From Fimbriimonadaceae bacterium (lineage in GTDB: Bacteria; Armatimonadota; UBA10988), in the NCBI GenBank assembly GCA_020850355.1, contig JADZEX010000025.1, positions 1-62,367 of the forward strand: DNA of 62,367 nt, in the 5' to 3' direction. The first letter of the stretch is position 1. Each line of letters opens with the position of its first letter. The notes under the pieces are model-generated. The model was not told where the DNA came from. It saw nothing but the letters and a program-made list of their open reading frames with translations, and did not search any database. Below are positions 52,358 to 60,288 of this stretch, in pieces. The position numbers were made by a program, and so were the translations under genes.

Positions 52358-52960
52358 ATGCCGCCCCTGTTCACCATCGGCCACTCCAATCACGACCTGG
52401 AGGCCTTCCTGGCGCTGCTTCGGCAGCACGCTGTTGGGCATCTGGTCGATGTGCGGTCCAGTCCCTACAGCGCCTGGGCCACCTGGTTCAACCGCGAAGC
52501 GCTGGCCGCGGCGCTGCGGGCGGCACGGGTCGACTACACCTTCGCCGGCGCCGAGTTGGGGGCGCGGCGGAGCGAGGCGGGGATCTATCGGTCGGGCAGG
52601 GCCAGCTACACCCAGATCGCCGCGCTGCCGGCGTTTCGGCAGGGGCTGGCGCGGGTGCTGGCCTGCGCTGCCGAGCAGCCGACCGCGTTGCTCTGTGCCG
52701 AGGCCGACCCGGCGACCTGTCACCGGGCGGTGCTGGTGGCGCGCGAGCTCGACCTGCTGGCGGAGCGGCCGCCGCTGAGTCACATCCTCGGTAGTGGTGA
52801 GCTGGAGACGCAGCGCGAGCTGGGCCAGCGCCTGGTTCGGATGCACCGCCTGCAGTACGACTTGTTTGAGCTGACCGACGAGGCCAGCCTGGTGGCGCGG
52901 GCGTTCGAGCTGCAGGGCCAGAAGATCGCGCATCGGCGGGAGGAGGAGCCAGCGGAATGA
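52358..52960 (+). CDS. DUF488 family protein, first copy
   Basis: The 200-residue protein starts at the ATG at 52358. It has the DUF488 phrases LFTIGHSNHDLEAFLALL, LVDVRSSPYSAWATWFNREA, and LLCAEADPATCHRAVLVARE with the conserved Cys-Glu-Cys-His-Arg set. DUF488 is a widespread small cytoplasmic domain of unknown chemistry, often near nucleic-acid modification or defence genes. The three genes here (two DUF488 then an OB-fold-like protein) overlap or nearly touch and form an operon. The second copy is shorter and differs in the middle, so the two may form a heteromer or act in sequence. Confidence 0.88.
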   Translation: MPPLFTIGHSNHDLEAFLALLRQHAVGHLVDVRSSPYSAWATWFNREALAAALRAARVDYTFAGAELGARRSEAGIYRSGRASYTQIAALPAFRQGLARVLACAAEQPTALLCAEADPATCHRAVLVARELDLLAERPPLSHILGSGELETQRELGQRLVRMHRLQYDLFELTDEASLVARAFELQGQKIAHRREEEPAE

Positions 52961-53391
52961 GGCTGTTCACGATCGGCTTCACGCAGTCGTCGGCGGAGCA
53001 CTTCTTCGAGCGGCTGCGCGCTGCCGGGGTGCGGCGGGTGGTCGATGTACGGCTCAACAACAGCTCGCAGTTGGCCGGGTTTGCGAAAGGCGGCGACCTG
53101 CCCTACTTCCTACAGGCGATCGCCGGGATTGCCTACGCCGCCGAGCCGCGCCTGGCGCCGACCGCCGCGATTCTGGACGCGTACAAGAAGGGCGGCGGCG
53201 ACTGGAGCGTCTACGAGGCGGCCTTCGGCGCGCTGTTGGTGGAGCGCGCCGCGGCGACCGTGGCCGCGGCGGTGCTGCGTGATGGCGATTGCCTGCTCTG
53301 CAGCGAGGCCACCCCGGAGCACTGCCACCGGCGGCTGGTGGCCGAGTACGTGGCGGCACAGCAACCAGAGGTCGAGGTGGTTCACCTGTAG
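52957..53391 (+). CDS. DUF488 family protein, second copy (short)
   Basis: The 144-residue protein starts in an ATGA overlap with the first DUF488 gene. It shows RLFTIGFTQSSAEHFFERLR, VVDVRLNNSSQLAGFAKGGD, and LLCSEATPEHCHRRLVAEYV, matching the family. The RLNNSSQLAGF stretch is characteristic of the short DUF488 branch. Its relation to the first copy is more distant than tandem duplication would leave, so the pair has been together for long. No substrate known. Confidence 0.88.
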   Translation: MRLFTIGFTQSSAEHFFERLRAAGVRRVVDVRLNNSSQLAGFAKGGDLPYFLQAIAGIAYAAEPRLAPTAAILDAYKKGGGDWSVYEAAFGALLVERAAATVAAAVLRDGDCLLCSEATPEHCHRRLVAEYVAAQQPEVEVVHL

Positions 53392-53414
53392 GATCAGCCG
53401 GAAGGGAGTTGGTG

Positions 53415-54125
53415 ATGGACCGAGCGGCGATTCTGGCGCGCTACCCACGGCAGCGCTACCGCGCGGTGCTGTTGACCGAGTGCACCCGGATGCACCAGGG
53501 GCGGTACTGCCTGGCCGGCTGGGACCTCCGCGACGAGCGCATGGTGCGGCCCGACCTGCCGCACCGCGCGACGTTCCACAGCCCGCTACCGGTCGGCACG
53601 TTGCTTGACTGCCGCGCCAGTGGGCGCCGGCCGACCAGCGCACCGCCGCACTGCGTCGAGGATCTGCCGTTGCAGGTGCCGCCGCAGACGCTGGAGCAGA
53701 TCCCCGCGGCCGCGACCTACGCCCTGCTCCGGCCGACCTGCTGCGGCGCGATCGCACTGTGCTTCGGCGAACCGCTGGTGGACGGGCACTGGTTGCCCGA
53801 AGGCAGCGGCGCCCGCAGCCTGGCCGGCGTCTGTCGCCCGGCCGCGGCGGCGAGTTTCGTGGTGACGCGTTACGGCAAGCTGCGCTGCCGGATCGAGGAC
53901 GTCGACGGCCAGACCTACGACTGGCCCGTAACCGGCGATGAGCTGCAGCAGGAGTTTGCCCGTGGGGGCGCGACCGCACTGAATCGACGGCTGCACCAGT
54001 TGCCCGGCGACCAGGATCTGCTCCTGCGGGTTGGCCTGACCCGCGGCTGGGACGGCGGCGAGGACGAGTGCTGGAACCCGCTGCGCTGCTTCGCGCAGCT
54101 CAACGGCGTGCTCTGGCCGGACTGA
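53415..54125 (+). CDS. Dual OB-fold-like protein of the DUF488 operon
   Basis: The 236-residue protein starts at the ATG at 53415, with GGGAG upstream, 23 bp after the second DUF488 gene. Its opening, YRAVLLTECTRMHQGRYCLA followed by GWDLRDERMVRP, resembles the dual OB-fold domains whose genes are found beside DUF488 genes. Cys and Trp residues are spread across the protein; a second beta unit begins near residue 155 (VVTRYGKLRCRIEDVDGQTY). OB folds bind nucleic acids, so a nucleic-acid-binding partner for DUF488 is plausible but inferred. It ends adjacent (0 bp) to the convergent membrane-protein gene. Confidence 0.65.
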   Translation: MDRAAILARYPRQRYRAVLLTECTRMHQGRYCLAGWDLRDERMVRPDLPHRATFHSPLPVGTLLDCRASGRRPTSAPPHCVEDLPLQVPPQTLEQIPAAATYALLRPTCCGAIALCFGEPLVDGHWLPEGSGARSLAGVCRPAAAASFVVTRYGKLRCRIEDVDGQTYDWPVTGDELQQEFARGGATALNRRLHQLPGDQDLLLRVGLTRGWDGGEDECWNPLRCFAQLNGVLWPD

Positions 54126-56012
54126 TCACGCCCCCCAGAAGCTGTACGTCGGGATCCCCAGCAGCGCGCCGACCAGGGCCCAGAAGCTGCCCATCAGGCA
54201 GTCGCCGAGGATCAGGCCCAGGAAGAACGGCCGCAGCCGCGTGTAGCCGCTGAGGCCGGACCAGCGAATGGTCCCCGTCTTGAGCGCCCAGGCCAGCAGC
54301 AGGGGGAGCCAGACCAGGTTGATCGACCAACTGCTGGCGATGGCGAAGCCGATGGGGTGGAACGGCCAGCCCAGGAAGCGTAGCCGCAACAACAGCAGCA
54401 AGCTGCTGAAGGCGAAGCCGACGCCGATTGCCGCGGTGGCGGCGTGGTCCGGCGGCGTCGGGCGGCTGAGCCAGGCGAAGAGCTGGCCGAAGTTGGCCCA
54501 GCCGTAGCCGAAGCCGCTGTGGAAGCCGGCGGCGGCGCCCTTCTCGAAGGCCAGCGCGAGGTAAGCGACCAGCGCGGTGGCGGCGCCAATCACGCCGGCC
54601 AGCCAGAGCCCGGCCTGGTACCAGCCGAGCGGCACGCCGGTCTCGACGGCGGCCTTGAGGCCCTCGGCCTGGTGCGCCATCGGCAGGCCGCGGTAGGCGC
54701 GGTTGAACCACCAGAACAGGCTGAGCACCCCACAATCGCGCGGCGAGAGGTTCTGGCTGCCAAGCGATTGGCTGAGCATCAGCTCGGGCCCCATGCGGTG
54801 GAAGTCGTGGACCGGCGGGCCGAGCTCGGCCCGCATCCGGGTGACCACCAGCACGACGGTCGCGTAGAGCCCCCAGAACAGGATCAGGATCGGCCAACTG
54901 AGCCCGGCCAGGCGCGTGAAACCGACCAGGTAGGCCGCCCCCAACAGCGTCGCGCCGACGGCCCAGCGGAACTCGCCGCAGAGCGCCGCACTGGGGCCCT
55001 GGCGGCGCAGGCCGGCCAGCAACTCGCGCAGATAGCCGCGGCTGGTCCAGGTGAGGTAGCCCACCAGCGCCAGGCAGGCGCCGAGGGCTTGCTGGCTGGG
55101 GTACGGCATCAGCGGGTTGACATCCCATGCCAACAGCGCGCAGACCGCCGCTTCCGCTTTCCAGAAGAGGTAGAAGAACCAGGCCGAGAAGAGCAGGTCG
55201 GTGGGCAGGAAGTAGCCCAGGCCGATGGCGAAGGGGAAGAAGGTCACCGGCATCCAGACCATCGCCTTGAGTGGTCTGGCCGTGGCGCCCTCGACCAGAT
55301 CGAACGGTCGCACTGGGATCTCGGGCACGCCGGGGTAGAGGAAGTGCAGGCCGTTCAGCCCGCCCCACAACAGCGGGATCGCCAGACCGGCCAGAAACAC
55401 CGGCTGCCGGAAGAAGCGGTCCGACTCCCGGACCACCGCCAGCGGCATCTCCAAAGTCGGGTAGGTCAGCCGCTCGCGCTCGATCCACGGCCGCGCCAGC
55501 AGCGAGTTGACCCCCTGCATCGTCAACAGCAGCGCCGCCACGAAGGTCATCCAGGCCACCGACGGCACCAGGTAAGGGTGCCAGTTCTCGCGTAGCCAGA
55601 GGCTGGAGTGGCCGCTGTGGTAACGAGCCAGCGCCTCGGGATCCCAGACCAGCAGCCAGCGCGGCAGGAAGACGAAGAAGCTCTCCCAGCCGTTCTCGGG
55701 CGTCGCGAACTGCTTGGCATGGCCCAGGATCATCACCAGGACCTGCATGAAGTCCATCCCGGCGACGCCGCTGGCCAGGCAGACCATGCTGTAGACCAAC
55801 AGCAGCTCGCCCGGCTGCAGCGCCGCGGCCGGGCGCCAGCGGCGAACCACGCGGTTGCCGGCGCTCAGCAGCGTCAGCAGGAACACGGCGTTGGCAAACA
55901 GCGAGATGCTGGTAACGTACGGGCCGGCCCGCACGCGTTCCATGTGGACTACCCACCAGGCGTTGGCCGGTGTCAGCAGCAGTCCCAGCAGCAGCGCCCG
56001 GAACCAGCGCAC
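54126..56012 (-). CDS. DUF6785-like polytopic membrane protein
   Basis: The 628-residue protein, started at GTG 56012 with GGAGG upstream, has about a dozen membrane segments. MRWFRALLLGLLLTPANAWW, the opening ISLFANAVFLLTLLSAGNRV, and the loop RPAAALQPGELLLVYSMVCL with GHSSLWLRENWHPYLVPSVA are characteristic of the large DUF6785/DUF6784 integral membrane family found in Armatimonadota, Planctomycetes and Verrucomicrobia. Function is unknown; the family has been suggested to transport peptides or related metabolites (OPT-like), which is not demonstrated. It lies 12 bp downstream of the MOSC gene and shares its strand. Confidence 0.8.
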   Translation of the reverse strand: MRWFRALLLGLLLTPANAWWVVHMERVRAGPYVTSISLFANAVFLLTLLSAGNRVVRRWRPAAALQPGELLLVYSMVCLASGVAGMDFMQVLVMILGHAKQFATPENGWESFFVFLPRWLLVWDPEALARYHSGHSSLWLRENWHPYLVPSVAWMTFVAALLLTMQGVNSLLARPWIERERLTYPTLEMPLAVVRESDRFFRQPVFLAGLAIPLLWGGLNGLHFLYPGVPEIPVRPFDLVEGATARPLKAMVWMPVTFFPFAIGLGYFLPTDLLFSAWFFYLFWKAEAAVCALLAWDVNPLMPYPSQQALGACLALVGYLTWTSRGYLRELLAGLRRQGPSAALCGEFRWAVGATLLGAAYLVGFTRLAGLSWPILILFWGLYATVVLVVTRMRAELGPPVHDFHRMGPELMLSQSLGSQNLSPRDCGVLSLFWWFNRAYRGLPMAHQAEGLKAAVETGVPLGWYQAGLWLAGVIGAATALVAYLALAFEKGAAAGFHSGFGYGWANFGQLFAWLSRPTPPDHAATAAIGVGFAFSSLLLLLRLRFLGWPFHPIGFAIASSWSINLVWLPLLLAWALKTGTIRWSGLSGYTRLRPFFLGLILGDCLMGSFWALVGALLGIPTYSFWGA

Positions 56013-56024
56013 CGTGGCCCTCCG

Positions 56025-56663
56025 TTACCCGGCCCGCGCCAGCAACTCGGACAGGTCGCGGCGCCACTCGTCGCTAAGGGCATCGACCGCCAGCAGCCGC
56101 AGCAGACCAGCGCGGTGCGGCGTCGCCGCGTAGCGCACTTCGTTGGCCTCCCGAACGGTGATCGCCGCCGGGTGCGCCTGCCGCAAGCTGACCGCGTCGC
56201 CGGCTCGCAGGTCACCGGGCGCCAGCACGCGGACGTACCAGCCGGTCCAACCGACCTCGAGGCAGACCTTCACGAAGTCGGGCAGCCCGACCCGCCCGGC
56301 CAGCGTGGCGCAGGGACCGCGGGGCTGGCTGACTTGCAGCACCACCGCGCCGATCTGCCAGACGTCGCCCAGGTGCACCATGTCCTCGGTCAAGCCCGCC
56401 ACGGTGAGGTTTTCGCCGAACGTGCCGGCGGCCCAGGTGCCGTCGGGGTAGCGTTCGGCCCAGCCGGGGTAATGGTCGCCGCTGTAGCAGCAGAGCGCCT
56501 TCGAGGGCATCCCGTGGTGCTGCCGGTCGCAGACCACGTCGCCCGCGACGCCGACCGGCGTCACCGTCAGCACCGCCACCGGCTCCTTGTAGATGCCGGT
56601 CTGCCGCCCGTTCCCGCGCGGATGCGGCCGCGCCCCGCCCTGGTTGACACTCAGCAGGTGCAT
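56025..56663 (-). CDS. MOSC domain protein (YiiM-like)
   Basis: The 212-residue protein has the MOSC pattern: GDVVCDRQHHGMPSKALCCY, GTFGENLTVAGLTEDMVHLG, and SQPRGPCATLAGRVGLPDFV with the conserved Cys118. MOSC proteins are molybdenum-cofactor-binding enzymes that detoxify N-hydroxylated compounds or carry sulfur; YiiM-type proteins also act on 6-hydroxylaminopurine. The C-terminal helical tail (LLRLLAVDALSDEWRRDLSE) matches the YiiM group. It starts at the ATG at 56663, seven bases downstream of the TMEM43-like stop, so the two are probably cotranscribed. Confidence 0.9.
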   Translation of the reverse strand: MHLLSVNQGGARPHPRGNGRQTGIYKEPVAVLTVTPVGVAGDVVCDRQHHGMPSKALCCYSGDHYPGWAERYPDGTWAAGTFGENLTVAGLTEDMVHLGDVWQIGAVVLQVSQPRGPCATLAGRVGLPDFVKVCLEVGWTGWYVRVLAPGDLRAGDAVSLRQAHPAAITVREANEVRYAATPHRAGLLRLLAVDALSDEWRRDLSELLARAG

Positions 56664-56669
56664 CGTGGC

Positions 56670-57794
56670 CTACCCTTCGCGCGGCCGCCGCTTCGCGACG
56701 CTGACCACCAGCACCGTCAACCCGACGGTCATCGCCAGGGCGAAGATCGCCAGCAGGATCGGGTTGGTCAGGATCTTCGCGACCACCGTGGTGACGATCG
56801 CCAGCACCAGGGCGATGGGGAAGGTCACGCAGCCGATCGCCTTGCCGGTCAGATTGCCGATGAACGGAATGATGTCGGCCACCGCCTGCAGCGGACCGAA
56901 GACGGCCGTCATGCCGAGCCACATCAGGAAGAAGCCGCCCACGCCGATCATCCAGCCGAGCATCTTGAACTCGGTCTTCATCTGCTCGATCGCCGCCTCG
57001 CGGGTGCTGCTGAAGACCCGGAAGAAGGTCGGCTTCTTGCCCTTGTAGACGTGCGGCACGATGCTGTCGCCCTGGGTCTGGCCGAAGATCGTGACCTCGC
57101 CGCCGGGTTCGAGCGCCAGATAGCTGACCTTCAGGTCGCCGACGCGGGGCTCGCCGTGGACGCCATAGCCAACATAGATCCACTGCCCCTGAATCTCAGC
57201 CGGCTTGCCGATCTTCGGCTTGATGGCATTCTCGGGCGTCAGCTCCAGGGCCTGTCCGCCCGGCAGGCTGCACTCGCCAGGGGCGAAGCTGAAGGCGCCG
57301 ATCGTGGCCTTCGAGACCGTCTGCTGATGGCTCTGGATCGCCATCGTCGGGTTCTCGTGGCCCGACGAGACCTTGAAGCCCGACGAATCCTCGGGACTCG
57401 CGGTCCAGTCCTTGCGGTACTTGTACTCGGTGGTCGTGGTGGTGCTGCCGCCGACATTCTTGCGCTCGTGGCTTTCGCTCTCTTCGATCCAGGCGTACAT
57501 CTCGACGCGCCGTTCGAGTGAGACGTAGCGCCCCGGCCGCAGGAAGTCGTCGCTCAACTTCTCGGTGGTCTCCAGCTTGCCGCTGACCGAGACGAACTGG
57601 CCGTCACCGGCCGGCGAGGTCACCGCGACGCTGGCCTTCTCGGCAATCGCGCCGGGGTTGGGCCGGGTCTGGTTCCAGAACAGCAAAGGGAACGAAGCCA
57701 GGAACATCAGCACGCCGAACACGGCGCCGCCGATGCTGCCCATCAGGTTGCTGCCAAACCCGCGGCGCGTGACCTCGGTGTAGGTGTCGGACAT
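56670..57794 (-). CDS. TMEM43 family membrane protein
   Basis: The 374-residue protein starts at the second Met (57794) with GGAGA upstream. SIGGAVFGVLMFLASFPLLF is an N-terminal membrane segment; a large extracytoplasmic region follows (DGQFVSVSGKLETTEKLSDD, FLRPGRYVSLERRVEMYAWI, RPNPGAIAEKASVAV), then three or four C-terminal membrane segments (MLGWMIGVGGFFLMWLGMTA, FPIALVLAIVTTVVAKILTN). This is the layout of the TMEM43/DUF1625 family, present in bacteria and animals. The function in bacteria is not known. A basic tail (KRRPREG) ends the protein on the cytoplasmic side. Confidence 0.85.
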   Translation of the reverse strand: MSDTYTEVTRRGFGSNLMGSIGGAVFGVLMFLASFPLLFWNQTRPNPGAIAEKASVAVTSPAGDGQFVSVSGKLETTEKLSDDFLRPGRYVSLERRVEMYAWIEESESHERKNVGGSTTTTTEYKYRKDWTASPEDSSGFKVSSGHENPTMAIQSHQQTVSKATIGAFSFAPGECSLPGGQALELTPENAIKPKIGKPAEIQGQWIYVGYGVHGEPRVGDLKVSYLALEPGGEVTIFGQTQGDSIVPHVYKGKKPTFFRVFSSTREAAIEQMKTEFKMLGWMIGVGGFFLMWLGMTAVFGPLQAVADIIPFIGNLTGKAIGCVTFPIALVLAIVTTVVAKILTNPILLAIFALAMTVGLTVLVVSVAKRRPREG

Positions 57795-57903
57795 CGGTCT
57801 CTCCGCCAGCAAGTCTGACGCAGCTCACGTTTGCTGCCGGCGGCGGCGGCCTGGCCGCAAGGAGCCGGCCGCGGATCGCCGTACCTGCCACCTGGAGACC
57901 ACG

Positions 57904-58731
57904 ATGATCGTGCGGATCGGCCACCAGCAGTGCGTTTGCCATCCTGGCGACTTCGACCGCAACCTGCAGACTGTGGTTGCTGGCCTGCAGCGGGCCGCTG
58001 AGCTGCAGATTGCCATTCAGTGCTTCCCGGAGGTCATCCTCGGCGGCTACTGGCGCCGCCGCGAGGCGGCCTGGAAAGCCGGCTGGCCGCTCGACAGCCC
58101 CGAGACTCGCGAACTGCTGCGGGCCACCGCGCCGTTCGACTCCACCGCGCTGGTCGGCTTCAACGAACGCCGCGGCGACGATCTCTACGACACCGTGCTG
58201 GTGATCCGCCGCGGCGAGCTGCGCGGCAGCTACTCGAAGTGCTGGCCGGCGATGCCCTATTTCACGCCCAGCCGCGCCACGCCGGTCTTCGACCACGACG
58301 GCGTCACCTTCGGCGTGCTGATCTGCGCCGACGGCGGCTACGTCGAGCCGGCCCGGCTGCTCGTGATGAAGGGCGCCCGGATCCTCTTCGCACCGCACTA
58401 CAACTACATCGCGCCCGAACGGCTGATCGACCATTACGTCCACGTGCGGTCCGACCACGTCGCGCGGGCCGTCGAGAACGGCGTCTTCTTCGTCCGCGGC
58501 AACAACGTCGAGGTCGGGGAGCAGCCGAGCTTGGAGTCGAGCGGGGTCGGCTATGGAGACAGCTACATCCTGGACCCCAACGGCCAGGTGATCGCCGCCG
58601 CCGGCCTGCACGACGAGTGCCTGATCTGGGCCGACGTCGACCTCGACCGGCGGTACTGGGCGGGCCCCAACAAGAACGGCCCGGCGGCGCTGGCCTTCTG
58701 GGAGCAGTACCGCGATTTGAGCGCAGTCTGA
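57904..58731 (+). CDS. Carbon-nitrogen hydrolase (nitrilase superfamily)
   Basis: The 275-residue enzyme starts at the ATG at 57904 with GGAG six bases upstream. The nitrilase-superfamily catalytic triad is visible as Glu43 (FPEVILGGYW), Lys112 (GSYSKCWP) and Cys141 (GVLICADGG). The rest follows the family (TFGVLICADGGYVEPARLLV, APHYNYIAPERLIDHYVHVR, SDHVARAVENGVFFVRGNNV). Members hydrolyse nitriles, amides or carbamoyl compounds. The branch here is of the C-N hydrolase type with an unknown amide substrate. It is divergent from the TMEM43-like gene across 109 bp. Confidence 0.93.
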   Translation: MIVRIGHQQCVCHPGDFDRNLQTVVAGLQRAAELQIAIQCFPEVILGGYWRRREAAWKAGWPLDSPETRELLRATAPFDSTALVGFNERRGDDLYDTVLVIRRGELRGSYSKCWPAMPYFTPSRATPVFDHDGVTFGVLICADGGYVEPARLLVMKGARILFAPHYNYIAPERLIDHYVHVRSDHVARAVENGVFFVRGNNVEVGEQPSLESSGVGYGDSYILDPNGQVIAAAGLHDECLIWADVDLDRRYWAGPNKNGPAALAFWEQYRDLSAV

Positions 58732-58801
58732 AGATCGACGGAACCGCCCGCGCGCCGGACCGTCTGGGCAGCCGACACGAGGGTTTGGGCGGAGGTGCAG
58801 G

Positions 58802-59308
58802 ATGTTGAAGCGAAGCGGTCTGGCGATCTTGGCGGCGCTGGCGATCCCGCTGGCGGTCTGGGCTCAGGGGTACGGACAGGGGCAGGGACAAGGGGGCGGC
58901 CCGTGGTGGCAGTCGGCGGAGTCGGCGGCGCTGCAGCAGCAGGTCCGCGCGGCGAGCTGGGAACTGGCGGCTCTGGAGACCGCCGTCCCGCGTGACGAGG
59001 CGGCCATTGCCGCGAAGCAGGCCGCCCGTGAGGCGCTGCGGCAGCAGTTGGTCGCGGCTCGCACGGCCGAACGGCCGAGCTGGTGCACCGGCCAGGGCAA
59101 CTGCGGCGCCAACTGCGGCGCCAACTGCGGTCTGAACTGCGGCCAGGGTCAGGGCGCCTGCCGGCGGCAGGGCCAGGGTCAGGGCGCCGGCCAGGGTCAG
59201 ATGCGGCGCGGCCAGGGTGGCGGCGGCCACGGCCGCGGGCCAGGTGGTGGCCGGGGACCGGGCAACGGCAGCGGCCCGAACCCGAACTGCCCGAACCGCT
59301 CGAACTGA
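58802..59308 (+). CDS. Spy/CpxP-like periplasmic protein with Cys and Gln-Gly repeats
   Basis: The 168-residue protein, started at the ATG at 58802 with GGAGG upstream, has a signal peptide (LAILAALAIPLAVWAQ), a short QGQGQ linker, a helical hairpin (QQQVRAASWELAALETAVPR, EAAIAAKQAAREALRQQLVA) like Spy/CpxP-type metal-stress chaperones, then a CGANCGANCGLNCGQGQGAC run with cysteines at four-residue spacing, and a Gly/Gln/Arg-rich tail. It is likely periplasmic and could bind metals or unfolded proteins. It heads an operon with a sigma factor, anti-sigma factor and RseB-like protein, which suggests envelope- or metal-stress control. Confidence 0.8.
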   Translation: MLKRSGLAILAALAIPLAVWAQGYGQGQGQGGGPWWQSAESAALQQQVRAASWELAALETAVPRDEAAIAAKQAAREALRQQLVAARTAERPSWCTGQGNCGANCGANCGLNCGQGQGACRRQGQGQGAGQGQMRRGQGGGGHGRGPGGGRGPGNGSGPNPNCPNRSN

Positions 59309-59315
59309 GCACCCG

Positions 59316-59867
59316 ATGGGCGGCGCGGCCACCGACAACTCGACCGGGCTCCTGGTAGCCCAAGCCCGAGCCGGCGACCGCGCCGCCCAGCGGCAGCTCT
59401 TCGAACAGTGGCAACGCCCGATCTACGGGTATCTGCGCCAAATGGTCCGCGACGACGAGCTCGCCGCGGACCTGACGCAAGAGACCTTCGTGAAAGCCCT
59501 GCGAAACCTGCCGCGGTTGAGTGACCCGGAGGCCTTCCGGAGCTGGCTCTTCCGGATCGCCGTGAACCTGGTTCGGGACCGCCGCAGCACCGTCGTCGAG
59601 CCGCTCGAGGCGGCGGGGGAGCCGGTCGACCCGCAGGGCGAACCGAGCCGGCAAGTGCTCCGCGACGAGCTCCGCGCGGCGGTCGACCAGGCCGTCGCGC
59701 AGCTCAGCGCGGAGCATCGCGAGGTGGTCGTGCTGCACCACCTGCAGGGGTTGGACCTGCCGGCCATCAGCCGCCTGCTGCGGCTGCCGGCAGGCACCGT
59801 CAAGTCGCGCCTGGCGCGGGCGAGGGATGTCCTGCGGCGCAAGTTGGCGCCGTACGTGGAGGAGTGA
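59316..59867 (+). CDS. ECF-family RNA polymerase sigma factor
   Basis: The 183-residue protein starts at 59316 (ATG, eight bases after the previous stop, weak Shine-Dalgarno). Region 2 is LFEQWQRPIYGYLRQMVRDD with DLTQETFVKALRNLP, and region 4 is LSAEHREVVVLHHLQGLDLP with LPAGTVKSRLARARDVLRRK. This is the ECF architecture with regions 2 and 4 only. It is followed by an anti-sigma factor and an RseB-like protein, so its release probably depends on periplasmic stress. The stop codon lies two bases before the next ATG, and GGAGG is shared with the sigma gene's end. Confidence 0.93.
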   Translation: MGGAATDNSTGLLVAQARAGDRAAQRQLFEQWQRPIYGYLRQMVRDDELAADLTQETFVKALRNLPRLSDPEAFRSWLFRIAVNLVRDRRSTVVEPLEAAGEPVDPQGEPSRQVLRDELRAAVDQAVAQLSAEHREVVVLHHLQGLDLPAISRLLRLPAGTVKSRLARARDVLRRKLAPYVEE

Positions 59868-59868
59868 G

Positions 59869-60288
59869 ATGAACTGCGAAGTGTGCCAGCGCGAGCTGGC
59901 CGCCCATGACCTGCCGGACCAGCCGGCGCGTCGCCAGGCGGCGGTCGAAGCGCACCTGGCGCAGTGCCCAGAGTGCCGGCACGAACTGGCCGTCCTGCGG
60001 CGGACCGCGGCCCTGCTGGCGTCGCAACCGCTCGACGAGCCGCCGGCCGGCCTCTGGCAGGGCGTCGAGGCCCGCCTCGCGCAGCCGACTCCCTGGCGGC
60101 TGCCGCGCTGGACTTACGCCGGGGCGGCGGCGCTAGTTGCGGTGCTGGCGGTGGCGGTCTGGCCGCCGGCCGAGGAGTTCCGCGCGACGCCGTACCTCCG
60201 CGACCATTACCGCGTCAGCCTGGGCGGGCCGCTGGGCGATGCGGCCACCGGCGATGTCTTGGCGGCCCTGGCGGAGGAAACGCAGTGA
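59869..60288 (+). CDS. Zinc-finger anti-sigma factor
   Basis: The 139-residue protein starts MNCEVCQRELAAHDL and has the zinc-binding HxxxCxxC motif (HLAQCPEC), then a helical linker and one membrane segment (YAGAAALVAVLAVAVW) and a short periplasmic tail. It is an anti-sigma factor of the ZAS type for the upstream ECF sigma factor. It overlaps the next gene by GTGA. The small periplasmic domain (about 45 residues) suggests that stress sensing relies on the RseB-like protein that follows. Confidence 0.93.
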   Translation: MNCEVCQRELAAHDLPDQPARRQAAVEAHLAQCPECRHELAVLRRTAALLASQPLDEPPAGLWQGVEARLAQPTPWRLPRWTYAGAAALVAVLAVAVWPPAEEFRATPYLRDHYRVSLGGPLGDAATGDVLAALAEETQ

